The notes beneath the pieces were generated by a model. The model was not told where the DNA came from. It saw nothing but the letters and a program-made list of their open reading frames with translations, and did not search any database. The position numbers and the translations under genes are program-made. Positions 1 to 8,530 of a DNA stretch of 64,000 bases are shown one piece after another; the first letter of the stretch is position 1; the number at the start of each line of letters is the position of its first letter. This DNA is from GCA-020356105 sp964347475 (GTDB lineage Bacteria; Pseudomonadota; Alphaproteobacteria; UBA8366; JADFVY01): NCBI GenBank assembly GCA_964347475.1, contig CAYFYY010000012.1, positions 1 through 64,000 of the forward strand. Direction: 5' to 3'.

Positions 1-443
1 TTGCCGTGTTTCTTCTTGATCGGCCAAAGCAGACGGCGCGCCTTGTCCAGGTTCACGTTGTCGGGCCAGGAATTCAGGGGCGCGAAACGCTGATTGCCGG
101 TGCCTGCGCCGCCGCGGCCGTCGGCGATACGATAGGATCCCGCGGCGTGCCACGTCATGCGGATCATCAACCCGCCATAGTGGCCCCAATCCGCCGGCCA
201 CCAGTCCTGGCTGTCGGTCATCAGGGCGAGCAGATCCTCTTTGAGGGCCTGGACGTCGAGCTTCTTGACCTCTTCAGCATAATTGAAGTCCCGACCCATC
301 GGGTTTGTCTTCGAATCGTGCTGGTGGAGAATGTCGAGGTTCAGGGCGTTCGGCCACCAGTCCATCACCGAAGTGCCGATGTTTGTCAGTCCGCCATGCA
401 TGACCGGGCATCTGCCCGCGTCAGTCCTGCCATTTCCGTCCAT
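1..443 (-). CDS. katG: Catalase-peroxidase KatG, N-terminal part (runs off window)
   Basis: Only the first 147 codons are present; the gene continues beyond base 1. KatG is a haem enzyme that destroys hydrogen peroxide by catalase and peroxidase activity. The reverse strand starts with MDGNGRTDAGRCPVMHGG and contains MIRMTWHAAGSYR, the distal haem pocket with the Arg, Trp and His of the family, followed by RIADGRGGAGTGNQRFAPLN, also highly typical. The Trp here is the one that in known KatGs forms the Met-Tyr-Trp crosslink. The start at 443 is preceded by AGGAG at a normal distance. It is divergent from gloB across a 331-bp intergenic region with an Irr-like box. Family assignment is secure; completeness cannot be judged. 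Confidence 0.95.
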   Translation of the reverse strand, partial: MDGNGRTDAGRCPVMHGGLTNIGTSVMDWWPNALNLDILHQHDSKTNPMGRDFNYAEEVKKLDVQALKEDLLALMTDSQDWWPADWGHYGGLMIRMTWHAAGSYRIADGRGGAGTGNQRFAPLNSWPDNVNLDKARRLLWPIKKKHG

Positions 444-774
444 GTTGATCTCCTGATCGTGCTGTGTGAGTTGCGCTGTTCGGTGGACAAACATCGTCAG
501 ACATTCGAACGGCGATGCCGTTTCACGGTGACTGGTTCGTCGCTCGTATATTAGAATGATTCCAAATCACAAAAAATCAATAGGGCGAATCGTTTTTTCC
601 GATCGCGTTAACGAATTCGTCGCAACGGTAAATTCAGGCTGCCGCCCGTTGTCGCCGCATGATTTCTCACGGCCCCGCAGGTTGAACGGCCCCGGGCTTG
701 TCCCGCCGCTGTGGCGGCGCTACTCTCCGGCGCGGCGGGCCCGGCCCGCCGACGGCAACCAGGAGAGGAGCGAC
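444..774. promoter_or_regulatory. Divergent regulatory region between katG and gloB
   Basis: This 331-bp stretch holds no convincing gene. Its middle (about 540-620) is clearly richer in A+T than the surroundings, as expected of a promoter. It contains the palindromic box described separately at 551-565. The part next to gloB (660-770) is GC rich and ends in AGGAGAGGAG, the gloB ribosome binding site. Confidence 0.5.
551..565. promoter_or_regulatory. Irr-type iron control element (ICE-like) box
   Basis: The sequence TTAGAATGATTCCAA is an imperfect palindrome differing at one base from the core TTAGAA-N3-TTCTAA of the alphaproteobacterial ICE box bound by Irr. It lies about 110 bp upstream of the katG start. 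Irr control of haem enzymes including catalases is established in some alphaproteobacteria; that this box is used is inference. Confidence 0.4.
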
Positions 775-1545
775 ATGGCCGTGCTCGACATCCAGCAGAT
801 CCCGGTCTGGGACGACAACTACGTCTACCTCGCGCGCGATCCCGGGACCGGGTCGACCGCGGTGATCGACCCGGCGGACGCGGAGCCGGTGCTGGAGGCG
901 GCGGCGGCCAAGGGCTGGACCATCACCCACATCCTCAACACCCACCACCATCACGACCATGTCGGCGGGAATCTGGAGATCAAGGCGGCGACGGGTTGCA
1001 CCATCGTCGGCGCGCGCAACGACGCTGCGCGCATTCCGGGGATCGACGTGACGGTCGGCGAGGGCGACACCTACGACCTCGGATCGGCCCGCGCGCAGGT
1101 GTTCGAGGTGCCGGGCCACACCAGCGGCCACATCGCGTACTGGTTCGCGGAGTCAAACGCGCTGTTCTGCGGCGACACCATGTTCGCCCTCGGCTGTGGC
1201 CGGCTGTTCGAGGGCACCCCGGCGCAGATGTGGGACTCCCTCGCCAAGCTGCGCGCCCTGCCCGGCCCGGCCCGCGTCTACTGCGCCCACGAATACACCC
1301 AGGCCAACGCCCGCTTCGCTGTCACCGTCGACCCGGAGAACAAGGCCTTGGCGGCTCGTTCGGCCGAGATCGACCGGCTGCGCGCCGACGGCATCCCCAC
1401 CGTGCCCTCGACCCTGGAAGAGGAGCGCGCGACCAACCCGTTCCTGCGCGCCGACGATGCCGGCGTCGCCGCGGCGGTCGGCCTCGCCGGGCGCGACCCG
1501 GTTGCGGTGTTCGCCGAGGTGCGCGCCCGCAAGGACCGGTTCTGA
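775..1545 (+). CDS. gloB: Hydroxyacylglutathione hydrolase (glyoxalase II)
   Basis: 256 residues, the usual length for glyoxalase II, which hydrolyses S-D-lactoylglutathione to D-lactate and glutathione in the cytoplasmic methylglyoxal detoxification pathway. The metallo-beta-lactamase motif NTHHHHDHVGG gives H57, H59, D61 and H62. Further metal ligands are in PGHTSGH, FCGDTMF and YCAHEYT, the last typical of glyoxalase II as opposed to other metallo-hydrolases. The C-terminal substrate-binding part with TNPFLR is present. The ATG at 775 follows AGGAGAGGAG. A glutathione transferase follows 69 bp downstream on the same strand, fitting a glutathione-linked unit. Confidence 0.93.
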   Translation: MAVLDIQQIPVWDDNYVYLARDPGTGSTAVIDPADAEPVLEAAAAKGWTITHILNTHHHHDHVGGNLEIKAATGCTIVGARNDAARIPGIDVTVGEGDTYDLGSARAQVFEVPGHTSGHIAYWFAESNALFCGDTMFALGCGRLFEGTPAQMWDSLAKLRALPGPARVYCAHEYTQANARFAVTVDPENKALAARSAEIDRLRADGIPTVPSTLEEERATNPFLRADDAGVAAAVGLAGRDPVAVFAEVRARKDRF

Positions 1546-1614
1546 GCGGACGCGACCGCAGCCGTTCGCGTTTCAGGCACGACACAAAAAAACGAACAGG
1601 ATAGGCACCGACCC

Positions 1615-2223
1615 ATGAAACTCCGCTCTGCCGCGACCTCGCCCTATGTGCGCAAGGTCATGGTCCTCCTGCACGAGACCGGCCAGGCCGGCGACGTCGA
1701 GCTGATCCCGACCAATGTCTGGGACCCGGCCACCGACATCGGCGCCGACAACCCGCTGGGCAAGGTGCCGGCGCTGATCCTCGACGACGGCACGGTGCTG
1801 TTCGACTCGCCGGTGATCTGCGAGTATCTCGATGCGCAGCACGACGGCGTGACGCTGTTCCCCGAACCGGGGCCGGAGCGCTGGGCGGCGCTCCGCCTGC
1901 AGGCGCTGGCCGACGGCGGCCTCGACGCCCTGTTACTGCGCCGCATGGAGGGGCTGCGCGAGAAGGCGCAGCAGTCCGAGGCCTGGATCGCGCGCCAGGT
2001 CGCCGCCGCGGACCGCACCTTCGACGTGCTGGAGCGGGACGCGGCGATGCTTGCCGGCACGCTGACGATCGGCACGATCACGGTAGGCTGTCTGCTCGGC
2101 TATCGCGATTTCCGGTTCGATGCGGACGGCTGGCGCACCGGACGGCCGAAGCTCGCCAAGTGGTACGAGGCATTTGCCACGCGTTCCTCGATGCAGGCAA
2201 CGGTGCCCCGTGACCCGGCCTGA
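1615..2223 (+). CDS. Glutathione S-transferase family protein
   Basis: 202 residues. The N-terminal thioredoxin-like half begins MKLRSAATSPYVRKVMVLL, with the SPYVRK pattern that carries the catalytic Ser in many bacterial GSTs, then NPLGKVPALILDDG with the cis-Pro, and DSPVICEYLD, the glutathione gamma-glutamyl binding signature. The C-terminal half is helical. It probably conjugates glutathione to electrophiles or reduces small oxidised compounds in the cytoplasm; the substrate cannot be told. It sits just downstream of gloB, which also uses glutathione, so the two may be co-transcribed. Confidence 0.88.
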   Translation: MKLRSAATSPYVRKVMVLLHETGQAGDVELIPTNVWDPATDIGADNPLGKVPALILDDGTVLFDSPVICEYLDAQHDGVTLFPEPGPERWAALRLQALADGGLDALLLRRMEGLREKAQQSEAWIARQVAAADRTFDVLERDAAMLAGTLTIGTITVGCLLGYRDFRFDADGWRTGRPKLAKWYEAFATRSSMQATVPRDPA

Positions 2224-2261
2224 GCGGGCCGCGCGCAATCCCCGGGCACCAAGGACGCGGA

Positions 2262-2279
2262 CCGCCGCTCAGGCGGCGG
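2262..2279. terminator. Hairpin after the GST gene, possible terminator
   Basis: A perfect 7-bp stem CCGCCGC/GCGGCGG with loop TCAG starts 38 bp after the GST stop. No uninterrupted T-run follows (only GTTTTG about 13 bases on), so intrinsic termination is possible but not clear. Confidence 0.3.
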
Positions 2280-2415
2280 GCCCGGGCGCAATGTTTTGAA
2301 ATTTAAAGATATTTGACGCAAATCGACGGCGAAATCCGGGTTAACGGGGCGTTTATGGCCCGCAGCTTGCTTGATTCCCACTTGTCGACCGGCAAGAAAA
2401 GGGAAGGAACGGCTG

Positions 2416-3015
2416 ATGTCCCGGGTTTTCGCAGTTGCACTGTCCCTCGCTGTTTCGCTTTCTGCGAACGTGGCGCTGGCAGATTCGCATGAAGAGAAAA
2501 TTAAGAAATTCCTGCCGGCGGTCGAATCCGCGCTCATGGACGAGGGGGTGGTCCGCACGCTGCGCAACTACAATGCGACGCGCCGCGACATGACCCAGTC
2601 CGACATCGACGGTTGGGAGCGAATCTGGCAGGCGGAGCTGGGCTCGAACAACCGGCCTCTGATCACCGGCGTCGTCCGCAACATCACGGCTCTGCGCATG
2701 TCCCGGGTGATGCGCGGGACCGGCGGCATCATCCTGAAGATCAACCTGCTGGACGCGCGCGGTGTCAGCGTCGCGCAGACCGAGGTGTTTCCCACCATCC
2801 GGCAGAATTCGACGGCGCAGCTGATCAACGTCGCCCTGACCGGGCCGAAGATCTTGACCGTGAGCGAACTCGACTTCGACGGTGAAGGCTACACGCGCCA
2901 GTTCGAGGTCCTCGTGCCAGTGATCGATCCCGAGACTGACGCGCTCATCGGCTCGGCGATCCTCGTCGTCGACGCGGATGCGCTGGACGAGGCCTATCCG
3001 GATCGTTCCTTCTGA
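2416..3015 (+). CDS. Secreted protein of unknown function, possibly Cache-like
   Basis: 199 residues starting with a signal peptide MSRVFAVALSLAVSLSANVALA and predicted cleavage after ALA, so the protein is periplasmic. I do not recognise a named family. The mature part has helices (EKIKKFLPAVESALMDEGVV) followed by alternating strands, and ends with IGSAILVVDADALDEA, which resembles the end of the ligand-binding Cache/PDC domains found outside chemoreceptors. That is a weak impression only. The start at 2416 was chosen because it begins the signal peptide and follows GGAAGGAACGG; an upstream in-frame ATG at 2371 would add 15 charged residues. It stands alone, convergent to the Nudix gene. 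Confidence 0.6.
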   Translation: MSRVFAVALSLAVSLSANVALADSHEEKIKKFLPAVESALMDEGVVRTLRNYNATRRDMTQSDIDGWERIWQAELGSNNRPLITGVVRNITALRMSRVMRGTGGIILKINLLDARGVSVAQTEVFPTIRQNSTAQLINVALTGPKILTVSELDFDGEGYTRQFEVLVPVIDPETDALIGSAILVVDADALDEAYPDRSF

Positions 3016-3157
3016 TCGGCGCCCCACAGACGGGCTGACGGCCAGCGCCTATCGGGCCGCAGTATTTTCCCATCGGCCGTTTCATCGCCGCAACAGCCCC
3101 GTGAACCCTCCCGCGCGCCGCCAATGATCGCGGCGCACGCGGCGGCCTGCGGAGTCG

Positions 3158-3583
3158 TCACGCCATGCTCCGCGCTAGTTCGATAACCCGCCGCGTCACG
3201 TGCCACAGATCGAGCGCCTCCAGCTCGCCCGGCGCGAACCAGCGCGCCTCGGCCGCATCGCCGCCGGCCCGCGGCGTGCCGCCGGAGGAGTCGGCCCGGA
3301 AATCGACCAGGGTGTAATGGTAGCGCACGCCGCCGTCGCCGTCGCGGGTCAGCGAATCGACGACGTCCACGAGCGGGCCGATCTCGGCCTCGATACCGGT
3401 CTCCTGGCGCAGTTCGCGAGCCGCGCAGTCGCGCACCGTCTCGCCAAGCTTCTGGCGCCCGCCGGGCAGGCTCCAGCTGCCCGCGCGCGGTGGCTTGCCG
3501 CGGCGGATCAGCAGCACCTCGTCGCCCCGGAAGCAGACAATGCCGACCCCGACGATCGGCGCCTCGGGATAGTCGCGTTTCAT
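3158..3583 (-). CDS. Nudix hydrolase
   Basis: 141 residues. Nudix enzymes hydrolyse nucleoside diphosphates linked to another moiety. The Nudix box is at residues 42-64: G42, E48, R56, E57, L58, E61, G63 and I64, with Gln60 in place of the first Glu of the usual EE pair, a tolerated variation. The preceding SWSLPGGRQKLGE is typical of the ADP-ribose or MutT-like members. The start at 3583 is used because it begins the first beta strand; an in-frame upstream ATG at 3709 would add 42 residues rich in Arg and Cys with no family resemblance. Substrate unknown. Confidence 0.85.
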   Translation of the reverse strand: MKRDYPEAPIVGVGIVCFRGDEVLLIRRGKPPRAGSWSLPGGRQKLGETVRDCAARELRQETGIEAEIGPLVDVVDSLTRDGDGGVRYHYTLVDFRADSSGGTPRAGGDAAEARWFAPGELEALDLWHVTRRVIELARSMA

Positions 3584-3834
3584 GCGTCGTCCGAGTGGTT
3601 CGAAGCCGCGACAATGTGGCATGGCCAATCGCGCGCCGCAATCACCACCCCGGCAACCGCACGGCAAACGGGGCAGCGGAGCGAGACGGATGCGTTGGAT
3701 TTGAGGCAATACCGCGGCGTCGCGACGACCCGATATGCTATCTTTGGGTGTGTATGTTGGCGATTGCTATGCCGACGCTGAAGTCGACGGGCTTTCAGCG
3801 GCCTGTCTCGAGCGGCGGCGGGAAGGGAGAAGTT

Positions 3835-6012
3835 ATGAGATTCTTCAGCAGCTTGATCGCATCGGCGATCCTGGTCCCGCTTTGCGCCGGGGGCGCACTC
3901 GCTGCAACCGCAGCATCCCGCGACGACACGCGCGTCGTGCCGCCGGGGCTCGCCGACCGCGACGGCAATCGGCTGTCCGACGCCCTCGAAGCACGGCTCG
4001 ACGGCATGGGCGCGGACGATCCAGTCGACGTTATCGTAACGTTCGCGGCCCCGGGCCTTGGAGTCAGTTCGGCACAGCGCGCCGTCGGGCCGTTTTCCGT
4101 GCACGCCGGTTTCACCATCATCGACGGTTTCGCCGCCCGCATGACCGCTGGACAGGCGCGCGCGCTCGCCCGCCTGCCGCAGGTGCGCCGCGTCGAGGAC
4201 GATGTCATGGTCCATGCGAGTGACATCAACGCCCTGCGCGACTTCAAGGTCGACCAGGTACACGCGCCGACTCTGGACGGCGGCCTCGGGATCGCCGGCG
4301 CAGGCGTCGGCATATGCATCATCGATACCGGAATCCACGGCATCCATGAGCAATTCAACGACGCCGGCACCAGCAAGATCGCTGGCTGGATCGACTTCGT
4401 GAACAGAAGAGCCGATCCCTACGACGACAACGGCCACGGCTCGCACGTCTCGAACATCGCGGCCGGCGACGGCACCGGCTTTCCCGCCGACGAGGCGGCG
4501 CTGTTCATCGGCGTGGCGCCGGCCGCCGACCTCTACGGAGCGAAGGTCCTGGACGCGGCCGGATCCGGGCGTGTCCGCAACGTTATCCGCGGAGTCGAAT
4601 GGTGCGCCGCCCAGCCGACGGTCCACGTCATCAATCTCAGCCTCGGCAGCGACGCCAGTTCCGATGGCACCGACGCCCTCAGCGCCGCCATCGACAATGC
4701 CGTCGATATCCATGGCAAGACCGTGGTCGTGGCGGCCGGCAATGCCGGGGCGACCCCCGCGACCGTCGGCACGCCCGCGGCGGCGCGCCGTGCGATCACC
4801 GTCGGCGCGGTCGCCGACTGGTCCGCGTCCGTCGAGCGCCGCGACTGGTGGTCGGCCGGGCCCTACCTGACGCCGTTCTCCGGCCGCGGCCCCACGGCGG
4901 ACGGACGGACCAAGCCGGACGTCGTCGGCCCGGGTCATACCATTGCCGCAGCCTATATCGACCCGTGGGGCGGACTGCTGTGCACGACCGACTGCTATAC
5001 GGTGTTGAGCGGCACGTCCATGGCCAGCCCGTTCGTCGCGGGCGTGGTGGCGCTGATGGTCGAGGCCGGCGGCGGCACGATGTCGCCAGAGGATGTCCGT
5101 CAGATCATCTTCGAGACGGCGCATCCGAGAGGTCCGGTCGCCGGCAAGGACAACGACTGGGGGTTCGGCATGATCGATCCATGGAGCGCGGTCAATCGGG
5201 CCGGAGGCGCAAGCCTGACCTCCTATGCGCCGGCCGCCTTCCCGGCCTACCGACACGGTGCCGGCAGCGTGCCGGATGGCGGGTTGTTCTCGATCGACCT
5301 CGAAGTCCTGGATCCGACCCAGCCCTTCGCGGTCACCGTCACGATCGACGGCGCATTGGTCCGGTCGAGCCGGATCACCGCGTGGCTGCCGGATCTCGAG
5401 GCGCGGCTTCGCAAACTGGACGGCAGCGACGCCGCCTTCTGGCTGTTTCTCGACTCCAGCACCAGCCGATGCCCCGCGATCGGGGCCGAATGCGGCCGCT
5501 ACGGCCGCCAGGAGACCCTGTTCCTGGCACCGCCGCTGGCACCGGCGTACCGCCTGCAGGTCTGGCCGGCGAACGACACGTTCAACCAGAACAGGGGCGG
5601 CAGCTTCGTGTTCGAGATTGCCAACGGCCGGATTGCCGACCGCACGGATCTGGTCCCCGCTGGCCTGACTGCCGACGCCGGTGCCGACGTGAACGTTCGC
5701 GACGACGATGGCGACGGATTCGCCGCCGTCGAGCTGGACGGCAGCGCCAGTGGCCCGTTCGGCACGATTGTCACGTATCTGTGGAGCTGGACAGACACGG
5801 CCGGTGGCCATGCGGTAACGGGAATGGCCCCGACCGTCAGCCTGCCGACAGGTACCCACAGCATCTGGCTGACCGTGACGGATACCGCGGGCGCCAGCGC
5901 ATCCGACATGATCACGGCGACTGTTGCCGCGGGAGGCGGCAACGGCGGCGGCGGTCCGAAAGCGAAGGGCAAGGGCGCGGCCGGCGACCCCACCCTGGCC
6001 GCCGGGCCATAG
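3835..6012 (+). CDS. Secreted subtilisin-family (S8) serine protease with PKD domain
   Basis: 725 residues. A signal peptide (1-24, ending ALAAT) is followed by a propeptide-like inhibitor segment (about 60-128), a subtilisin catalytic domain (about 135-435), a beta-rich middle, one PKD-like domain (about 615-695) and a Gly/Lys-rich tail. The catalytic triad is visible: Asp164 in IIDTG, His201 in NGHGSHV and Ser395 in GTSMASPFVAG; VVAAGNAG supplies the oxyanion Asn. It is therefore expected to be an active exported endoprotease, probably for protein scavenging. A DRDGNRLSDALE stretch near the N-terminus looks like a calcium-binding type of acidic turn. The ATG at 3835 follows GGGAAGGGAGAA. 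No dedicated secretion genes are adjacent. Ending GGGNGGGGPKAKGKG is unusual for an S8 enzyme. Confidence 0.92.
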   Translation: MRFFSSLIASAILVPLCAGGALAATAASRDDTRVVPPGLADRDGNRLSDALEARLDGMGADDPVDVIVTFAAPGLGVSSAQRAVGPFSVHAGFTIIDGFAARMTAGQARALARLPQVRRVEDDVMVHASDINALRDFKVDQVHAPTLDGGLGIAGAGVGICIIDTGIHGIHEQFNDAGTSKIAGWIDFVNRRADPYDDNGHGSHVSNIAAGDGTGFPADEAALFIGVAPAADLYGAKVLDAAGSGRVRNVIRGVEWCAAQPTVHVINLSLGSDASSDGTDALSAAIDNAVDIHGKTVVVAAGNAGATPATVGTPAAARRAITVGAVADWSASVERRDWWSAGPYLTPFSGRGPTADGRTKPDVVGPGHTIAAAYIDPWGGLLCTTDCYTVLSGTSMASPFVAGVVALMVEAGGGTMSPEDVRQIIFETAHPRGPVAGKDNDWGFGMIDPWSAVNRAGGASLTSYAPAAFPAYRHGAGSVPDGGLFSIDLEVLDPTQPFAVTVTIDGALVRSSRITAWLPDLEARLRKLDGSDAAFWLFLDSSTSRCPAIGAECGRYGRQETLFLAPPLAPAYRLQVWPANDTFNQNRGGSFVFEIANGRIADRTDLVPAGLTADAGADVNVRDDDGDGFAAVELDGSASGPFGTIVTYLWSWTDTAGGHAVTGMAPTVSLPTGTHSIWLTVTDTAGASASDMITATVAAGGGNGGGGPKAKGKGAAGDPTLAAGP

Positions 6013-6100
6013 CCGGCACCATTCGCAGCTTTGCGACGAGGCGCGGTCAGGTTAGATTGGCCGCGCCTCTTTCTTGTCGAACCTGCGAAGACCCTTCGAT

Positions 6101-7111
6101 ATGGACTACCGCCGTCTCGGCCACAGCGGCCTCAAGGTCTCGCCCCTCTGCCTCGGCGCCATGATGTTCGGCGGCCAAACCGATTCCAAGACCGCCCAGA
6201 AGATCATCGCGATCGCCCGCGATTCCGGCGTCAACTTCATCGACACCGCGGACAACTACAACAGGGGCGAGAGCGAGCGCGTCGTCGGCAAACACATCGC
6301 CGAGGACCGCGACAAGTGGGTGCTGGCGACCAAGGCCGGCAATTTCCTCGGCTCCGGTCCCAACGAGGGCGGGCTCGGGCGCAAATGGCTGCTGCAGGCG
6401 ATCGATGACAGCCTCGAGCGGCTCGGCACCGATTACGTCGACGTCTGGTACTTGCACAAGCCGGACGAAGGCACGCCGATGGAGGAGACGCTGACCGCGG
6501 TGGCGGACATCCTGGCCACCGGCAAGGCGCGGTTCTGGGGCGTCTCCAACATCCGCGGCTGGCGCATCGCCGATGCGGTGCGCATCGCCGACGGGCTCGG
6601 CATCTCGCGCCCGCTGGTCTGCCAGCCCTACTACAATCTCTTGAACCGCGTGCCCGAGGTCGAGGTGCTGCCGGCCTGCGACCATTACGGCATGGGCGTG
6701 GTGCCGTATTCCGTGCTGGCCCGCGGCGTGCTGACCGGCAAGTACAAGCCGGGCGCCGAGCCCGAGGCCGGAACCCGCGCCGGCCGTGCCGACAAGCGCA
6801 TGATGGAGACAGAGTTCCGCACCGAATCCATGGTCATTGCCGAAAAGATCGCCGAGCACGCCAAGGGGCGCGGCATGACCGCCGCGGACTTCGCGCTGCT
6901 GTGGATGCTCAACAACGAGATCGTCAGCAGCGCGCTCACCGGCCCGCGCACCGTCGAGCAGTGGGAGGGCTACCTTTCCAGCCTGCGCCACGAGTTCACG
7001 GCCGAGGACGAGGCGCTGGTCGACACCCTCGTCGCCCCCGGCCACCCGTCGACACCGGGCTATTCCGACCCGCAATACCCGCTGACCGGCCGCCGGCCCC
7101 GGACGGGGTGA
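6101..7111 (+). CDS. Aldo/keto reductase
   Basis: 336 residues, a TIM-barrel NADPH-dependent oxidoreductase. The catalytic tetrad is present: Asp48 and Tyr53 in FIDTADNYNRG, Lys78 in LATKAGN and His119 in VWYLHKPD. The layout (GHSGLKVSPLCLGAMMFGG at the start) is that of the YajO/YhdN-like group that reduces small aldehydes and ketones. Substrate is unknown. The ATG at 6101 is preferred over one at 6074 since it starts the first strand directly. The stop overlaps a possible GTG start of the next gene, so the two may be cotranscribed. Confidence 0.9.
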   Translation: MDYRRLGHSGLKVSPLCLGAMMFGGQTDSKTAQKIIAIARDSGVNFIDTADNYNRGESERVVGKHIAEDRDKWVLATKAGNFLGSGPNEGGLGRKWLLQAIDDSLERLGTDYVDVWYLHKPDEGTPMEETLTAVADILATGKARFWGVSNIRGWRIADAVRIADGLGISRPLVCQPYYNLLNRVPEVEVLPACDHYGMGVVPYSVLARGVLTGKYKPGAEPEAGTRAGRADKRMMETEFRTESMVIAEKIAEHAKGRGMTAADFALLWMLNNEIVSSALTGPRTVEQWEGYLSSLRHEFTAEDEALVDTLVAPGHPSTPGYSDPQYPLTGRRPRTG

Positions 7112-7131
7112 GCACCGGCGGGCCGACGGAA

Positions 7132-7782
7132 ATGGCCGGGTTCTGGATCCGCTGGGTTGCCGCCAATGCCGTCGGCGACGTGCTGGGGCTCGGGCTGGTC
7201 GGGCTTATCACCGTGATGCTGGCGCAGATTCTATCCTGGAGCGTTACCTACGTGCTCTCGATTGTGCCGCTGTTTGCCGCGATGGGTGCCCTCGACGGCG
7301 CGGTCGTCGGCTTCGCGCAATGGACGGTGTTGCGAAGCCGGCTCCATAACATGCGGGCGCGAAGTTGGACGATGGCCACAGCGATCGGCGCCGCGATTGC
7401 CTGGTTCATGGGCACACTGCCTGCCACCGTCCCATTCTCGAGCGAAGGTCCCGTCACTGTCGACGAGCCTATCGGGTTCGGCATGGTGACGGTGCTCGCC
7501 ATCGAGATGGGGATCGGTGCGGCCTTTGGCGCCGTACTCGCCGTGCCGCAATGGCTCATCCTGCGCCGGTATGTCGGCCGGGCCCTGTGGTGGATACCGG
7601 CGAACAGTCTGGCTTGGCTCGTCGCGATGCCGATGATTTTCTTGGCCGCCGACGCAAGTATTCCGCTTGAAGGCATCATGTTTCTACTCGCGGTATTCGC
7701 GGCGATAATCGCCGGCGCGGGCGCGCTGGTCGGCGCGATTCACGGCCTCGTCCTGATTCGCCTCCTCATGCCGGCCCGCTAA
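7132..7782 (+). CDS. Integral membrane protein, unknown function
   Basis: 216 residues with about five or six hydrophobic segments (for example LGLGLVGLITVMLAQILSW and IMFLLAVFAAIIAGAGALVG), separated by short loops. It contains two related motifs, GFAQWTVLR and AVPQWLILRR, so it may be an internal repeat of a three-helix unit; similar proteins are found widely but without known function. The ATG at 7132 is chosen; an in-frame GTG at 7108 overlaps the stop of the aldo/keto reductase as GTGA and would add eight residues. The gene ends convergently with the methyltransferase, sharing four bases. Confidence 0.7.
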   Translation: MAGFWIRWVAANAVGDVLGLGLVGLITVMLAQILSWSVTYVLSIVPLFAAMGALDGAVVGFAQWTVLRSRLHNMRARSWTMATAIGAAIAWFMGTLPATVPFSSEGPVTVDEPIGFGMVTVLAIEMGIGAAFGAVLAVPQWLILRRYVGRALWWIPANSLAWLVAMPMIFLAADASIPLEGIMFLLAVFAAIIAGAGALVGAIHGLVLIRLLMPAR

Positions 7783-8387
7783 CCCGGAACGCGGGCGACG
7801 ATCAGCTTGATGATGTCCTCGAACAAAAAGCGCTCGTCGACGATCTCGAGGCCGGCCTCCGGCACGTAGCGCTCGGTCTCGCGGTCGAAGGCGGCGCCGT
7901 AGACGAGGCGGACCCAGGGCGCCCACAGACGCATCACGAAGCGCTTGCGGGGGTGTTGCGAGTAGACGTATTCGAGCATGCGGATCTCGCCGCCGGGCCT
8001 GACGATCCGCGCCAGTTCCTTGAGCGCCGGCAGCTGCAGCGAATCGTCGAGGACGCAGAACAGGAAGGTCGCCACCGCGGCATCGAACCGGCCGTCGGGA
8101 AATCCGCTGTCGCAGACGTCGCGCTCCAGCAGTTCGACCTCGAGGCCGAGCCGGTCGCGCCGCTCGCGCGCGCGGGCCAGCATGGCGGGGCTCAGGTCGA
8201 TGCCGGTAACGCGCAGGTCCTTCGGGTAGTACGGCATGTTGCGGCCGGTGCCGACGCCGGCGTCGAGGGCCGTGCCCGTGAGGCCTTCGAACATCCGCGG
8301 GCGGATCGGCGCGTAGCGCCGGCCCTCGAACGGCAGGTCGAGCAGGTCGTAGAACCGGGCGACCGAGCGGTAGATTGTTTGCGTCAT
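7779..8387 (-). CDS. Class I SAM-dependent methyltransferase
   Basis: 202 residues with a Rossmann-like methyltransferase fold. Motif I LDAGVGTGRNMPYYP binds SAM, the acidic motif II end is VTGIDLSPAML, and FPDGRFDAAVATFLFCVLDD matches motif IV, as in the UbiE/PmtA-like group (Methyltransf_11 type). The C-terminal part after MLEYVYSQHPRKRFVMRLW resembles phosphatidylethanolamine or quinone methyltransferases, but the substrate is not determinable. Its stop codon overlaps the stop of the membrane protein gene on the other strand by four bases. Confidence 0.85.
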   Translation of the reverse strand: MTQTIYRSVARFYDLLDLPFEGRRYAPIRPRMFEGLTGTALDAGVGTGRNMPYYPKDLRVTGIDLSPAMLARARERRDRLGLEVELLERDVCDSGFPDGRFDAAVATFLFCVLDDSLQLPALKELARIVRPGGEIRMLEYVYSQHPRKRFVMRLWAPWVRLVYGAAFDRETERYVPEAGLEIVDERFLFEDIIKLIVARVPG

Positions 8388-8530
8388 GGTCCCCGATCAT
8401 ATCCCGGCTGCGGCGAGAGGTCCCCGGTATCCATGCATGCGCGATCGCAGGAAACGGTTCCACTTCCAATTTCCGGCCCGTGCGCGGTCTGGTTACTGGT
8501 GCCGGCAACATACGGACAAGGATCATCGTG

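Noticed and set aside
3580..5859. A 759-residue open frame opposite the S8 protease
   Set aside because: High G+C makes long antisense frames common; the plus strand has the catalytic triad and PKD domain.
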